Assembly (NCBI RefSeq): GCF_013466605.1
Contig: NZ_CP059162.1
Coordinates: 5,952,001 to 6,016,000, forward strand
DNA from: Pseudomonas chlororaphis subsp. aurantiaca
GTDB lineage: Bacteria; Pseudomonadota; Gammaproteobacteria; Pseudomonadales; Pseudomonadaceae
DNA: 64,000 nt
Direction of reading: 5' to 3'
The position numbers and the translations under genes were made by a program. The notes beneath the pieces were generated by a model. That model made no database searches. It was not told the DNA's origin and worked only from the letters and a program-made list of their open reading frames with translations. Shown in pieces: positions 1-8,912 of the stretch; position 1 is the stretch's first letter; every line of letters starts with the position of its first letter.

Positions 1-1
1 G

Positions 2-661
2 CTGGCGCGCTTCCTGCCGCTGGACATGACCAAGCGTGACCCGGGTGCCGCGCGCGACTCCTACAACGAGTTCGCCCAGCTCACCAGCCGCTTCCCGAAC
101 AGCCGCTACGCGCCGGACGCCAAGCAGCGCATGATCTACCTGCGCAACCTGCTGGCCTCCTACGAGATCCACGTGGCCGATTACTACCTGACCCGTCAGG
201 CCTATGTAGCCGCCGCCAACCGTGGCCGTTACGTGGTGGAAAACTTCCAGGAAACCCCGTCGGTGGCCGATGGCCTGGCGGTGATGACCGAGGCTTACCA
301 GCGTCTGCACCTGGACGAACTGGCCGCCACCAGCCTGGAAACCCTGAAGCTCAACTACCCCGATCACCCAAGCCTGGTCGACGGCCAGTTCGTGCCACGG
401 GTCGCCGAGGCGGACAACCGCTCCTGGCTGAGCAAGGCCACCCTGGGCCTGATCGAGTCCCGTCCACCGCTGCCGCCGGGAGAAACCCGCGCCAACCAGG
501 ACGTGATGAAGCAATACCAGGACGCCAAGGACGCAATTCCGGCCGAGCTCAAGCCTAAAGACGCCAATGGCGACGCTGTCGAAGAAGAACAGCACGAAGC
601 CGAAGGCAACAACAGCGACCGCTCGTGGTTCAGCTACATGACCTTCGGCGTGTTCGACTGA
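2..661 (+). CDS. bamD: BamD outer-membrane assembly lipoprotein, 3' part
   Basis: C-terminal part of BamD (ComL), the lipoprotein of the BAM complex that inserts beta-barrel proteins into the outer membrane. The frame is open from base 2 and runs off the left edge, so the signal peptide and N-terminal TPR repeats are missing. Visible sequence is helical TPR-type, for example [19 protein letters not shown] and [19 protein letters not shown], which are typical of BamD. The tail after about residue 150 of the visible part is polar and probably disordered. The first ATG at 26 is internal, not the real start. A strong terminator follows at once. Assignment rests on recognisable family sequence. 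Confidence 0.95.
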   Translation: MARFLPLDMTKRDPGAARDSYNEFAQLTSRFPNSRYAPDAKQRMIYLRNLLASYEIHVADYYLTRQAYVAAANRGRYVVENFQETPSVADGLAVMTEAYQRLHLDELAATSLETLKLNYPDHPSLVDGQFVPRVAEADNRSWLSKATLGLIESRPPLPPGETRANQDVMKQYQDAKDAIPAELKPKDANGDAVEEEQHEAEGNNSDRSWFSYMTFGVFD

Positions 662-680
662 CACCGCCGCGGTTAGCCAA

Positions 681-708
681 AAGGGAGACTTTCGAGTCTC
701 CCTTTTTT
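681..708 (+). terminator. Rho-independent terminator of bamD
   Basis: Ten-base perfect stem (AAGGGAGACT / AGTCTCCCTT) closed by a TTCG tetraloop and running into six T residues, starting 20 bases after the bamD stop. Confidence 0.93.
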
Positions 709-794
709 GTCCGCGGATTTCAGCGCTGATTGCACTGTGCGCCTGGCATGACCTTGGCTAAACTGCCGGTTCCTCACTCACATAGCTGGCTACC

Positions 795-1028
795 ATGCTT
801 CGTTTACTGTTCTGGATCGCCCTGATTGCCGCTGCGGTATGGCTCTGGCGCAAATTCAAGCAGCCCGCCTCCGGCACCGCTGCTCCCCGCGAACCCAGCA
901 CCACGCCCATGGTGCGCTGTGCCCATTGCGGCGTGCACCTGCCCCGTGACCGGGCGCTGAGCCTCGAGCAACAGTGGTATTGCAGCCAGGCCCACCTGGA
1001 GCAAGGCCCGATCTCCCGAGATCGCTGA
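795..1028 (+). CDS. PP0621-family small membrane protein with Cys motif
   Basis: 77-residue protein with one N-terminal membrane helix (LLFWIALIAAAVWLW, about residues 4-18), a basic stop-transfer stretch, then a cysteine/histidine module CAHCGVHLP...WYCSQAH that looks like a small metal-binding ribbon. This is the layout of the PP0621 family found next to pilS-pilR in Pseudomonas. Function is unknown; the C-terminal module probably faces the cytoplasm. The start ATG opens directly onto the membrane helix. It stands between bamD and the decayed pilS. Confidence 0.85.
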   Translation: MLRLLFWIALIAAAVWLWRKFKQPASGTAAPREPSTTPMVRCAHCGVHLPRDRALSLEQQWYCSQAHLEQGPISRDR

Positions 1029-1067
1029 GCCTCAACCGACAGCGGTGCAGATGACGTCGAAAGCGCG

Positions 1068-1298
1068 TTGTTTGCACCGCTGAATAATTCGCTACAAAAA
1101 AGCCTCCAGCCCACTCTCGTCTCGCATCCGGGCGGCAACCCTCGGCAAACCGGGGATATCACCCTGCGCGTCACCTTGAATCCGACCAACAGCCCTGCCC
1201 CGCCCGGCTCTGAACGGGGTCAACGATCTCAAGCCTGCCTAGACTTCACGACACGCCAGGATGGCGGGTGCTCTTGCACCTCTTTCGCTCACGGATGA
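1068..1298 (+). pseudogene. pilS: pilS sensor kinase remnant (3' end only)
   Basis: In the frame that ends in the TGA at 1296-1298, the last residues read SQACLDFTTRQDGGCSCTSF then AHG. This can be laid over the C-terminus of PilS (family pattern NQA.LDY....GG.CF.ITFAHPR, from memory). A stretch further upstream, GDITLRVTLNPTNSPAP, resembles a degenerate G1 box (ITLRV.DNGPGIP). The transmembrane helices, PAS domain, DHp histidine box and most of the ATPase domain are gone: only about 280 bases separate the PP0621-family gene from pilR, where a kinase gene of over 1.5 kb is expected. I read this as a relic, not a coding gene. Confidence 0.65.
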
Positions 1299-1311
1299 AG
1301 CAGTAAGCAGC

Positions 1312-2640
1312 ATGGGCCCACGGCAAAAAATCCTGATCGTCGATGACGATCCAGGCATTCGCGAATATCTGGAAATCAGCCTCGGCCGGATGCAACGCCA
1401 TACCCGCAGCGCCCGTACCCTGGGCGAAGCGCGTCACTGGCTGGCCCGGGAAGGTTTCGACCTGTGCCTGAGCGACCTGCATCTGCCCGACGGCACGGGT
1501 CTGGAATTACTCGAGCATATACAGCGCCATCGGCTGCGAATGCCGCTGGCCATCCTCAGCACCTGCCCCCACCAGGAAACCGCGGTCCAAGCCCTGAAGG
1601 CCGGCGCCATCGACTTCCTGAGCAAACCCGTGGCCCTGGCGCGCCTGCGTGAGCTGTTGAATGGCGCCCTGCCCGGATCGGCACCAGCGAACCCTGCTAC
1701 CGGCCCACTGCTCGGCGATTCGACCTCCATGCATAAACTGCGCGTGCAGATCGGTAAGCTGGCCCAGAGTCAGGCCTCGGTCTATATCAGCGGAGAGTCC
1801 GGCAGCGGCAAGGAGCTGGTCGCTCGCGCGATCCACGACCAGGGACCACGGGCCAGCCGGGCCTTCGTGCCGATCAACTGCGGGGCCATTCCACCGGAAC
1901 TGATGGAGAGCGAGTTTTTCGGCCATCGCAAAGGCAGCTTCAGCGGCGCCATCGAAGACAAGCCCGGCCTGTTCCAGGCAGCGCATGGCGGCACGCTGTT
2001 TCTCGATGAGGTGGCCGATCTGCCGCTGGCGATGCAGGTCAAATTGCTCCGTGCGCTCCAGGAGAAAGCGGTGCGCTGTGTCGGCGGGCAGCAGGAGGTC
2101 CAGGTCGATGTGCGCATTCTCTGCGCCACCCACAAGACGCTGCAGGCGGAAGTGCATGCCGGGCGCTTTCGCCAGGATCTCTACTACCGCCTCAACGTGA
2201 TCGAGCTGGCGGTGCCACCGCTACGGGCGCGCAAGGCTGATATCGAACCCTTGGCCACAGCCATCCTCGAGCGCCTGGCGCAGGGCAATGGCCAACAGTT
2301 GGCGCGGCTCCAGCCAGGCGCGCTGCTGGCGCTTCAGGGCTACGACTTTCCCGGCAACGTGCGCGAGCTGGAGAACCTGCTCGAACGGGCGCACACCCTG
2401 TGCGAGAACCGGCAGATCGAAGCACGCGACCTGCAACTGACACCAAACGGCGCACACCCGGCCATCGCGCCCGGCCCTGCACAGGTGATCGACCTTGAAG
2501 GTTATCTGCAGGAAGTCGAGCGCCGGCTGATCCTCCAGGCCCTGGAGCACACCCGCTGGAACCGCACGGCGGCGGCCCAGCGCTTGAGCCTGTCGTTCCG
2601 TTCGATGCGCTACAGACTGAAGAAACTCGGCCTGGATTAA
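1312..2640 (+). CDS. pilR: PilR-type sigma-54 dependent response regulator
   Basis: Two-component regulator that in P. aeruginosa activates pilA with RpoN. Start taken at the ATG of MGPRQKILIVDDD; an in-frame ATG 51 bases earlier lies inside the pilS relic. Domains: receiver about 1-120 with acidic pocket D11-D13 and phospho-acceptor D55; AAA+ sigma-54 domain with Walker A GESGSGK at 161-167; Fis-type helix-turn-helix at the C-terminus (ALEHTRWNRTAAAQRLSLS). The sigma-54 contact loop reads GSFSGA at 208-213 instead of GAFTGA. Its partner kinase gene is a relic, so the source of phosphate is unclear. The stop codon overlaps the convergent thiO stop by two bases. Confidence 0.9.
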   Translation: MGPRQKILIVDDDPGIREYLEISLGRMQRHTRSARTLGEARHWLAREGFDLCLSDLHLPDGTGLELLEHIQRHRLRMPLAILSTCPHQETAVQALKAGAIDFLSKPVALARLRELLNGALPGSAPANPATGPLLGDSTSMHKLRVQIGKLAQSQASVYISGESGSGKELVARAIHDQGPRASRAFVPINCGAIPPELMESEFFGHRKGSFSGAIEDKPGLFQAAHGGTLFLDEVADLPLAMQVKLLRALQEKAVRCVGGQQEVQVDVRILCATHKTLQAEVHAGRFRQDLYYRLNVIELAVPPLRARKADIEPLATAILERLAQGNGQQLARLQPGALLALQGYDFPGNVRELENLLERAHTLCENRQIEARDLQLTPNGAHPAIAPGPAQVIDLEGYLQEVERRLILQALEHTRWNRTAAAQRLSLSFRSMRYRLKKLGLD

Positions 2641-3737
2641 ATTCGCCCACGGGGCGCATAAGGCGCCGGATCGATGATCGGCTCCCGGCCCAACATCAGG
2701 TCGGTGAACAGCTGGCAGGACGCCGGCGCCAGGACCAAGCCATTGCGGTAGTGCCCGCAGTTCAGCCACAGCCCCTCCAGCCCCGGAACCGGGCCGATAT
2801 AGGGAATGCCCTCGGGCGAGCCCGGACGCAAGCCCGCCCAATGCCCCTCCACCTCGGCCTGCGCCAGCGCCGGGATCAGTTCGATGGCCGAAGCCTTCAG
2901 GCTTTCCAGAGCGGACGAAGTAGGGGTCTTGTCGAAGCCTTCGTACTCCAGGGTACTGCCGATCAGGATGTGGCCGTCGCGCCGGGGAATCGCGTAACGC
3001 CCCTTGGCCAGGACCATGCAGGAAAGAAAGTCCGAGGCGCACTTGTAGAGGATCATCTGGCCTTTGACCGGTTCCACCGGCAATGCCAGGCCCAGGCTCT
3101 TGAGCAATTCGCCGCTCCAGGCCCCTGCCGCCAGCACCATCTGGTCGCCACGGATTTCGCCCAGGGAGGTCTGCACCCCGAGGACTCGCTCACCCTCGCG
3201 GATAAACCCGCTGACTTCGCAGTGCTCGTGAATGGTCACCGCCGGCAGGGCCGACAGGGCGGCCTTCAACGACTTGACCAGGCGCGGATTGCGCACGTTG
3301 GCCACGTCGGCCATGTAGATCGCCCGCGAAAAACCACCGCCCAGCACCGGCACCGCGTCATGAGCCACCGAGATATCCACAGCGCTCAATGGGCGCTGCT
3401 CGCGCCGGGCCCAGGCCAGCGCTTCGGCTTCGTCGTCCAGGTCCAGCCAGTACAGGCCGGTGGTGTGCACCTCGGGATCGACCCCGGTCGTGGCGAAAAG
3501 ACGCTCGGCCAGCTGTGGATAAAAGTCCTGCGACCAATGCGCCAGCGCCGTGACCGCCGGGCTGTAGCGCCAGGGATACAGCGGCGAGACGATCCCGCCG
3601 CCGGCCCAGGAGGATTCCTGGCCGACATTCGAGCGCTCGAGCAGCACCACCTGCTGCCCGGCGGACGCCAGGTTGAACGCAGTCAGCAGGCCGATCACTC
3701 CACCGCCGACAATCACCACTTGCTGTTGCTTTGCCAT
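2637..3737 (-). CDS. thiO: Glycine oxidase ThiO (FAD-dependent)
   Basis: FAD-dependent amine oxidase of the DAO family that oxidises glycine to iminoglycine for the thiazole half of thiamine. The N-terminus MAKQQQVVIVGGGVIGLLTA carries the GxGxxG dinucleotide-binding motif, followed by LLERSNVGQESSWAGGGIV, typical of ThiO. The C-terminus has the substrate/FAD segment GHYRNGLVLAP. About 366 residues. I chose this ATG over the longer frame beginning at 3785 because the Rossmann motif follows directly. It sits between pilR and the pilin operon as in other pseudomonads, and is functionally unrelated to pili. Confidence 0.9.
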   Translation of the reverse strand: MAKQQQVVIVGGGVIGLLTAFNLASAGQQVVLLERSNVGQESSWAGGGIVSPLYPWRYSPAVTALAHWSQDFYPQLAERLFATTGVDPEVHTTGLYWLDLDDEAEALAWARREQRPLSAVDISVAHDAVPVLGGGFSRAIYMADVANVRNPRLVKSLKAALSALPAVTIHEHCEVSGFIREGERVLGVQTSLGEIRGDQMVLAAGAWSGELLKSLGLALPVEPVKGQMILYKCASDFLSCMVLAKGRYAIPRRDGHILIGSTLEYEGFDKTPTSSALESLKASAIELIPALAQAEVEGHWAGLRPGSPEGIPYIGPVPGLEGLWLNCGHYRNGLVLAPASCQLFTDLMLGREPIIDPAPYAPRGRI

Positions 3738-3791
3738 AGTCCAGTCCAGGAAGTAAAAACACCGGGCGCCACCCGCACCCGACAAGGTTGC

Positions 3792-4193
3792 TCAGCGTCC
3801 CCAGCAGTCTTTGCTGGTCACCCCGTCGGCCATATTGTTGTTGCCCATGGCACCGGTGTGGCTAAGGGTGAACTCGCCGCACTTGTCGCCGGCCATCATG
3901 CTCTCGCTTTTCGGCGTCGCGGTCAGGGTGAAGCTCTGGTCGGCCAGCACTGGCGTGATGCTGTAGTCGTCGTTGCCGGCGCTGAGGCCCGGAGCGTTGC
4001 TGTAGACACCGCCCTTGGAGTGAAAACGCTCGAGGCTCTGTGCCTGCTCCGACAGCAGGCCGGCGATTTGCGTGCGATGGGTTTTCTTCACGTACTCGGT
4101 GATGCTGGGAAGGCTCAGGGTGACGACGAGCCCGATGATCGCAATCACGATCATGATTTCGATCAGGGTAAAACCTTGGTTGGATCTACGCAT
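3792..4193 (-). CDS. pilE: Minor pilin PilE
   Basis: 133-residue type IV pilin-like protein, last gene of the minor-pilin operon. The type III leader is MRRSNQG with prepilin peptidase cleavage before FTLIEIMIVIAIIG, and Glu5 is present. The hydrophobic helix is followed by a short globular head with two cysteines (DKCGEF and KDCWGR) forming the likely D-loop disulfide. Minor pilins prime pilus assembly and link PilY1 to the shaft. It follows pilY1 by 13 bases. No pilY2 is seen between them, unlike PAO1. Confidence 0.88.
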   Translation of the reverse strand: MRRSNQGFTLIEIMIVIAIIGLVVTLSLPSITEYVKKTHRTQIAGLLSEQAQSLERFHSKGGVYSNAPGLSAGNDDYSITPVLADQSFTLTATPKSESMMAGDKCGEFTLSHTGAMGNNNMADGVTSKDCWGR

Positions 4194-4206
4194 GCCTCAC
4201 TCTCAC

Positions 4207-7200
4207 TTACTGTATTTGTCGCCACATGATGCGACGGCTGCCACCGCCCGGTTTCTCGACCAGGGAGGTGATGCCGCCGCTGGAATCGCTGACAATTTTG
4301 CGGGTAGCGCGGTTAAGCACAGCGCTCAACGCAGGAATGCCGCCGGTGAAGATGACGCCGCTGGAAGGCGTGTCCAGGCCATCGACCACTTCATCGCCAT
4401 TGGTGTCGAGCACCGCGTCATTGAGCATCTTACCGCTGAATGCCTCCAGCTCGACCAATTTGCCGTTGCCCGCGCTGGAACAAGGGTCATTCGCCTCGAC
4501 GGCAGCGGTGCTGAAGACAATGCGACCTGCCACCAGCGTCGCTGGGTTGATGACCCGCTCACCGCTCGACGCCTCCCCCAGCGGTAGGTACCAGCCCTGC
4601 TCGGCCGGATAATTGACGTCCGCCTGGGTGCTGGTGATATAGGAGCCCGCGCTGCCGGCAAACAGCCCGGTGATTGCTTGCGCCTGCAGATCAGCCACGG
4701 TGATCCGACCCTCCCTTTCCGGGGCATCCCAGACCGCGTAGAAGCCCTGGGCATCCTTGCTGCGCTTGTCGGCCAGCTCGCTGAGTTTGCCGGTGCCGAA
4801 CAGCGCCAGCTTGCCGCCCTCGGGATGATCCACCAGCAATGGCTGCGCGGTGATCGGCTGGGTCGCGCCACCCGGAGCGCTGAACAGCGGAGCACCGCCA
4901 AAGGCCAGGCCCCAGCTGTCCGGCGCCGAACCGCTCAAATCGAACTTCCACAGATGGCCCTGGAGGTCGCCACCATAGGCCGCCTGGACCACATTCTGGC
5001 TGTCCACCCACAACTTCACCGAAGACAAGCCGTTCTCCTGCCCATTGCCATCGACCGGGATTTTCCTGATCAGCGAGCCATCGCGAATATCCACCACATA
5101 CAAGGCAGCGACCCCGGAATGGCTGCCATAACCATTGCCGATGAAGGCCGCCCAGCGCCCGTCGGCCAAGCGTGCCACTTCCGGGCGAGCGTAGGCATAA
5201 CCCAGGTCATTGAACGGGTGATTGATATCGGCTAACGCAGGCGCGGCGATTTCCCATAGCGCCTGGGGCGTATTGCCGGCCTGGCCATACAGCTGCACCG
5301 CGTAAAACACCTTGCCGCCGGCCCCCGTGCCCGCCAGCGCCAGGGTTGCCCAGGCCGTGCCGAGCTGGGCATCGACGACCGTCACCGGTCCATCGGCCAG
5401 GAACCGGTGACGATCGCCATTGGCATAGCCGGGGTCGGCGATGTGATGCAGCAGCGGCAAGGCACTGGAGGGCATATAAGCGTAGAGGCGCCGGCCATTC
5501 TCCGCGTCGATCAGCGAAAGCAGGCCGTCATTGGTGTTGACCAGCAGGCTCGGGGTCATGCCTTGGGCCTTGCTCGCCAGATAGGCGCTGTAGCCGCTAT
5601 CGCCCTGTAGATCGGCGGCGTCCTGCGCGGTCGGCGCCGCCATGACCAGCGGCGAGTTGACAATGTCCCCCAGTAATCGGGTACGCACCTTGAGCCCTGC
5701 CCGGTTAGCCCCCTGGCCCCAGGCCAATAGATCGACTGCGCTGATGCCGGGCGGCAGATCCTGGGAGAGCGCGGCCTGCTGTGCGCCGGACAGCTGGTCA
5801 TGGCGCAAGGCAACGGCGGTGCGGGTGGCGCTGTTCCAGGTCTGGAAGATCCCCGGCGATGCATCGGGAACCAGGGTCGAGTCCGTGCTCCATAGCGGCG
5901 TTCCAGTGTCGACCGCACCAGCAGGGCTGATGCCGTACGCCCTGATGGTGCCGTGCCAATCGGTGGGGTCATAAGACGCCTGGAAATAACTCGAACCGCT
6001 GGCCAGCCCTGCGGCCCCCGCCGCGGCGTTCCCCGCCTGGGCCGCGGAAGCCGAAACCTCGCCCAGGGCCGAGGCCAGTGCGGCCTCGAGCCCCACCTTG
6101 TCAGTCACCGGGTAGAACTTGCCCCGGCCATAGTTCGCCGCATCCGCCAGCATGGGGTACTGCGCGTTGAGACCGATGGTGTAGGTATTCATATGCTGTT
6201 GCGCGAAACCCGCCGAATCCCAGCTTTTCCCCGCGATATCCAGGCCTGCTGCGCGCATGTCGACATCCACCGCCAGCTTGGCGATGTCGTCCAGATACAG
6301 GCTGCTGCCCTCCTCGTTACCGCCAGGATCAATGCCGTCATTGGGCACCCCGTCCCAATCGGGCAGGCTGGCCGCCCCTTGCGGCTCACGGGAGGGAAAA
6401 CTGTGGTCGTAACTGGGCAGGCCATCGGTCACCACCAGGCCGTAATTGCGCTGGCAGCGGTACTGTATCGGGCTGCCATAGGTGGACGGCGTGCTGTTGT
6501 AGTAAGGCGTCAGGCCCCGAAAATAACGACTGATCTCGTAATAGGTTTCCGCCAGCGGCGCCTCGGCCGAGGCCCTGAGCCCGCCGATGGCGGACAGCAA
6601 TGCCTGGTAGTTAGCATCGGCCTGAACCTGGCTGACCTGGTCGCTGAGCGGTGCCAGATCGCTGATGGCGCGCACAATACGCCCGCCCGGCGCCAGATCG
6701 CCGCCCGCTGGCGGGTTGAAGCTCGCCAGGCCGATGCGCAGCGCGCGGTTGTCAGCCACCAGCTTGCTGGCGGCCTCACGAACCAGGGTCATCCGGTCCT
6801 GAGCGGGAATCGAGCCATCGGTGAAATCCCGGTCGCTGCCGTCGGCCAGGGCAAGCAGATAGGCCAGGTAAGCAGCCGAATAACGGGTGCTGCCACGCCC
6901 CGCCGGATCAGGCAGCTTGAGGCACTGCGGCCGGGCATTGTCGCGGTAGAACCCGACATAACCGCTGGCGCAGCCCGCCTGGCTCAGCGTTGAAAGGGCC
7001 ATCGAATCCGCGCTAGGACTGGCTCCGGGCAGGCATTCGCCGGCCTGCATCCGGCACGGCCTGACCGGCGCCCGCGCCAGCCCGGGATCGAACCCCGGGG
7101 CATAGACGATGCTGTTCATGCTCTGCGAGTCGTCGAGCAGCAGCATCACATTCGGCGCCACCGCCGCCGCATTCGCCAACGGGGCCTGGACCGGGGTGAA

Positions 7201-7278
7201 GCCGTAGGCCGGGGCACTCAGGTACAGGCCCAGCAAAGCGCCAGCCAGCAATCCCCCAGGCTTTTCAGTACTTGGCAT
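4207..7278 (-). CDS. pilY1: PilY1 type IV pilus tip adhesin/mechanosensor
   Basis: 1023-residue secreted protein. A signal peptide (LLAGALLGLYLSAPAYG) precedes a von Willebrand A-like domain whose first strand NVMLLLDDSQSMNS carries a MIDAS-type DxSxS (residues 49-53). The C-terminal half is a PilY1 beta-propeller (GNGYGSHSGVAALYVVDIRD, GGDLQGHLWKFDLSG). Near the C-terminus DTNGDEVVDG is an EF-hand-like calcium loop, the type that gates pilus extension and retraction in PAO1. PilY1 caps the pilus, is needed for its assembly, and couples surface contact to c-di-GMP signalling in P. aeruginosa. It overlaps the pilX 3' end by 14 bases. Confidence 0.92.
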   Translation of the reverse strand: MPSTEKPGGLLAGALLGLYLSAPAYGFTPVQAPLANAAAVAPNVMLLLDDSQSMNSIVYAPGFDPGLARAPVRPCRMQAGECLPGASPSADSMALSTLSQAGCASGYVGFYRDNARPQCLKLPDPAGRGSTRYSAAYLAYLLALADGSDRDFTDGSIPAQDRMTLVREAASKLVADNRALRIGLASFNPPAGGDLAPGGRIVRAISDLAPLSDQVSQVQADANYQALLSAIGGLRASAEAPLAETYYEISRYFRGLTPYYNSTPSTYGSPIQYRCQRNYGLVVTDGLPSYDHSFPSREPQGAASLPDWDGVPNDGIDPGGNEEGSSLYLDDIAKLAVDVDMRAAGLDIAGKSWDSAGFAQQHMNTYTIGLNAQYPMLADAANYGRGKFYPVTDKVGLEAALASALGEVSASAAQAGNAAAGAAGLASGSSYFQASYDPTDWHGTIRAYGISPAGAVDTGTPLWSTDSTLVPDASPGIFQTWNSATRTAVALRHDQLSGAQQAALSQDLPPGISAVDLLAWGQGANRAGLKVRTRLLGDIVNSPLVMAAPTAQDAADLQGDSGYSAYLASKAQGMTPSLLVNTNDGLLSLIDAENGRRLYAYMPSSALPLLHHIADPGYANGDRHRFLADGPVTVVDAQLGTAWATLALAGTGAGGKVFYAVQLYGQAGNTPQALWEIAAPALADINHPFNDLGYAYARPEVARLADGRWAAFIGNGYGSHSGVAALYVVDIRDGSLIRKIPVDGNGQENGLSSVKLWVDSQNVVQAAYGGDLQGHLWKFDLSGSAPDSWGLAFGGAPLFSAPGGATQPITAQPLLVDHPEGGKLALFGTGKLSELADKRSKDAQGFYAVWDAPEREGRITVADLQAQAITGLFAGSAGSYITSTQADVNYPAEQGWYLPLGEASSGERVINPATLVAGRIVFSTAAVEANDPCSSAGNGKLVELEAFSGKMLNDAVLDTNGDEVVDGLDTPSSGVIFTGGIPALSAVLNRATRKIVSDSSGGITSLVEKPGGGSRRIMWRQIQ

Positions 7279-7741
7279 AGATGCTCTCCAGCACGCTGCG
7301 CGAATGGCCGGCCAGCCCGACGGCGGTCACCCGGTACAGGGTCGCCGAAGTGTTGCTCGGCACATTGACCGCCCCCAGCGTCGTACCAATGTTCTGCACC
7401 CCGTAAAAGCCGTTACCGGTGGCGATCCAGGTCACGCCCGAATGGCCGTTGTGGCCCGCGGCGCTGATGACCGTGGATTCGCCGGGCGGTGCGCACTGGC
7501 CGCCGGTACAGACCGGCAACGAATAACTGTCCTGCTGCACCGCGCTCTCGCCAATGCGCAGGGCCATCTCCGCCGCCTGGAATGACTGATTGCGCAGCCA
7601 CAGGCCGCCGGACATCTTTTCCTGCAACGTGGCGTTCTGCATCGACGAGATGCCGATCAAGGTCAGCAGCAACAGGAACACCAGGCTCATCAACAACGCC
7701 ATGCCGCGCTGCGCCCCGGGAGCCGTTCGGTACGAGGTCAT
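7265..7741 (-). CDS. pilX: Minor pilin PilX
   Basis: 158-residue minor pilin. Start placed at MTSYRTAPGAQRG, giving a class III leader cut before MALLMSLVFLLLLTLIGISS. Position 5 after the cleavage site is Met, not Glu. The head domain carries the TLQEKM/NQSFQAAEMALR block usual in PilX. The much longer open frame in this register (to 8458) is antisense-like low-complexity sequence overlapping pilW and is not a gene. The gap to pilW is 11 bases, consistent with one transcript. PilX forms part of the priming complex under PilY1. Confidence 0.87.
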   Translation of the reverse strand: MTSYRTAPGAQRGMALLMSLVFLLLLTLIGISSMQNATLQEKMSGGLWLRNQSFQAAEMALRIGESAVQQDSYSLPVCTGGQCAPPGESTVISAAGHNGHSGVTWIATGNGFYGVQNIGTTLGAVNVPSNTSATLYRVTAVGLAGHSRSVLESIYAKY

Positions 7742-7752
7742 CGGCAACTCAC

Positions 7753-8463
7753 TCACAGCAGGCGATTGCGCAAGGCGGCCACCACATTGAACGTCTGCGG
7801 CCGCACGCGCGCCTGGGGATCGCTCAGGGTCAGGCTCAAGCGCACGCTGCGGATCCGCGCCGGGTCGCCTGGATCGCGACTGTAGCGGGAGGCTGCGATA
7901 TCCGTGGCGGTACTGGCGATGCCGAACGACACATCGAAGGCGCTGACATTGTTCACCAACACCGCCTGACTGGAGCCGGTACCAGTGCCCATCAGCAGTT
8001 GATCGTTCTTCAGGCTGTACACCAGGCGCCGCACCGCAAACGCCTGCTGCCCCGTGGGGGCCTTGCGGGCACCGGTGTAGGCGGTGGCGCTGTTGCGGCA
8101 GTCGCTCAGCACGGTCCAGGTCGGGGCGCCACCGTTGTCGCCGATATCGGCCGTGACCAGCGTCAGCCGGTGGTTGGCATTGTCCCAGCGGATTGGTGTT
8201 TGTGCATGGCCGGCGAAGTCCGAGGCGGTGCTGGCATCGGCGATGCTCTGCAGGCAGCCGAACATGCCCACCATGCGTATTTCCTGGATCATCTTGCTCA
8301 GCACGAAACGCGCGTCCTCTTGCAGGCCGGCCGAGGCGTTCTGGCTGAGGTAGGTGTTTTTGGCCGAGATGAAAATCTGCGTCACACCCAAGGCCACGAT
8401 CAGGCTCAACACCAGCGCCACCAGCATTTCGATCAGGCCGAAACCGCTGTTCCCACACCTCAT
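7753..8463 (-). CDS. pilW: Minor pilin PilW
   Basis: 236-residue PilW-type pseudopilin. The leader MRCGNSG is cut before FGLIEMLVALVLSLIVALG, and Glu5 is present. The mature region contains the PilW block FVLSKMIQEIRMVGMFGC soon after the helix. It is the largest pilin-like head of the operon and fits the sub-tip complex with PilV and PilX. It overlaps pilV by four bases (8460-8463), which suggests translational coupling. Confidence 0.88.
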   Translation of the reverse strand: MRCGNSGFGLIEMLVALVLSLIVALGVTQIFISAKNTYLSQNASAGLQEDARFVLSKMIQEIRMVGMFGCLQSIADASTASDFAGHAQTPIRWDNANHRLTLVTADIGDNGGAPTWTVLSDCRNSATAYTGARKAPTGQQAFAVRRLVYSLKNDQLLMGTGTGSSQAVLVNNVSAFDVSFGIASTATDIAASRYSRDPGDPARIRSVRLSLTLSDPQARVRPQTFNVVAALRNRLL

Positions 8464-8912
8464 TGCTTGCCTCCCGGATCCACCGCCACCCGGCTGCTCA
8501 GGACAAAACTGCGGGAGCCTTCAGGCTGGGCAGAGGCATGGGCGGCGCGGGAGTCATCCCAGGCGATGCTGATGGTGAACACGCCCTGCTTGAGGCTGAT
8601 ATGGCCCTCGGCGCTCGGCCCGCCGAAACTCTCGACATTGCGCTTGAAGTCATACAGGTCCTGGTCGCGAACCACGCTGAAATTGCCGGTATCGGGCGCC
8701 GCCACGGTGTAGTCCGCGGCGCTGTTGGCGCGGATGCGGTCGAGCATGTCATAGGCGATGAAGCTGGCCTGGCTGGTCATCAATGCACTGTCGGTATAAC
8801 GCAGGGCATTAAGCTGGACCGCCGCCGCACCGAGCAGGCCCACGCCGAGAATCAGCACCGCCACCAGCACCTCGATCAGCGTCATCCCGGCCTGCACGCT
8901 CCTGTCCGTCAT
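8460..8912 (-). CDS. pilV: Minor pilin PilV
   Basis: 150-residue minor pilin. Start chosen at MTDRSVQAG, giving a short leader cut before MTLIEVLVAVLILGVGLLG; the longer frame would add 13 residues not expected in a class III leader. Family block AVQLNALRYTDSALMTSQAS follows. It overlaps fimU upstream (8909-8912) and pilW downstream by four bases each, so the three are probably co-translated. Confidence 0.88.
   Translation of the reverse strand: MTDRSVQAGMTLIEVLVAVLILGVGLLGAAAVQLNALRYTDSALMTSQASFIAYDMLDRIRANSAADYTVAAPDTGNFSVVRDQDLYDFKRNVESFGGPSAEGHISLKQGVFTISIAWDDSRAAHASAQPEGSRSFVLSSRVAVDPGGKQ

Noticed and set aside
1068..1298. 76-codon frame as an independent gene
   Set aside because: Better explained as the degenerate 3' end of pilS.
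7265..8458. 397-codon frame that includes PilX at its C-terminus
   Set aside because: The first 239 codons overlap pilW out of frame; only the part from 7741 has a prepilin leader.
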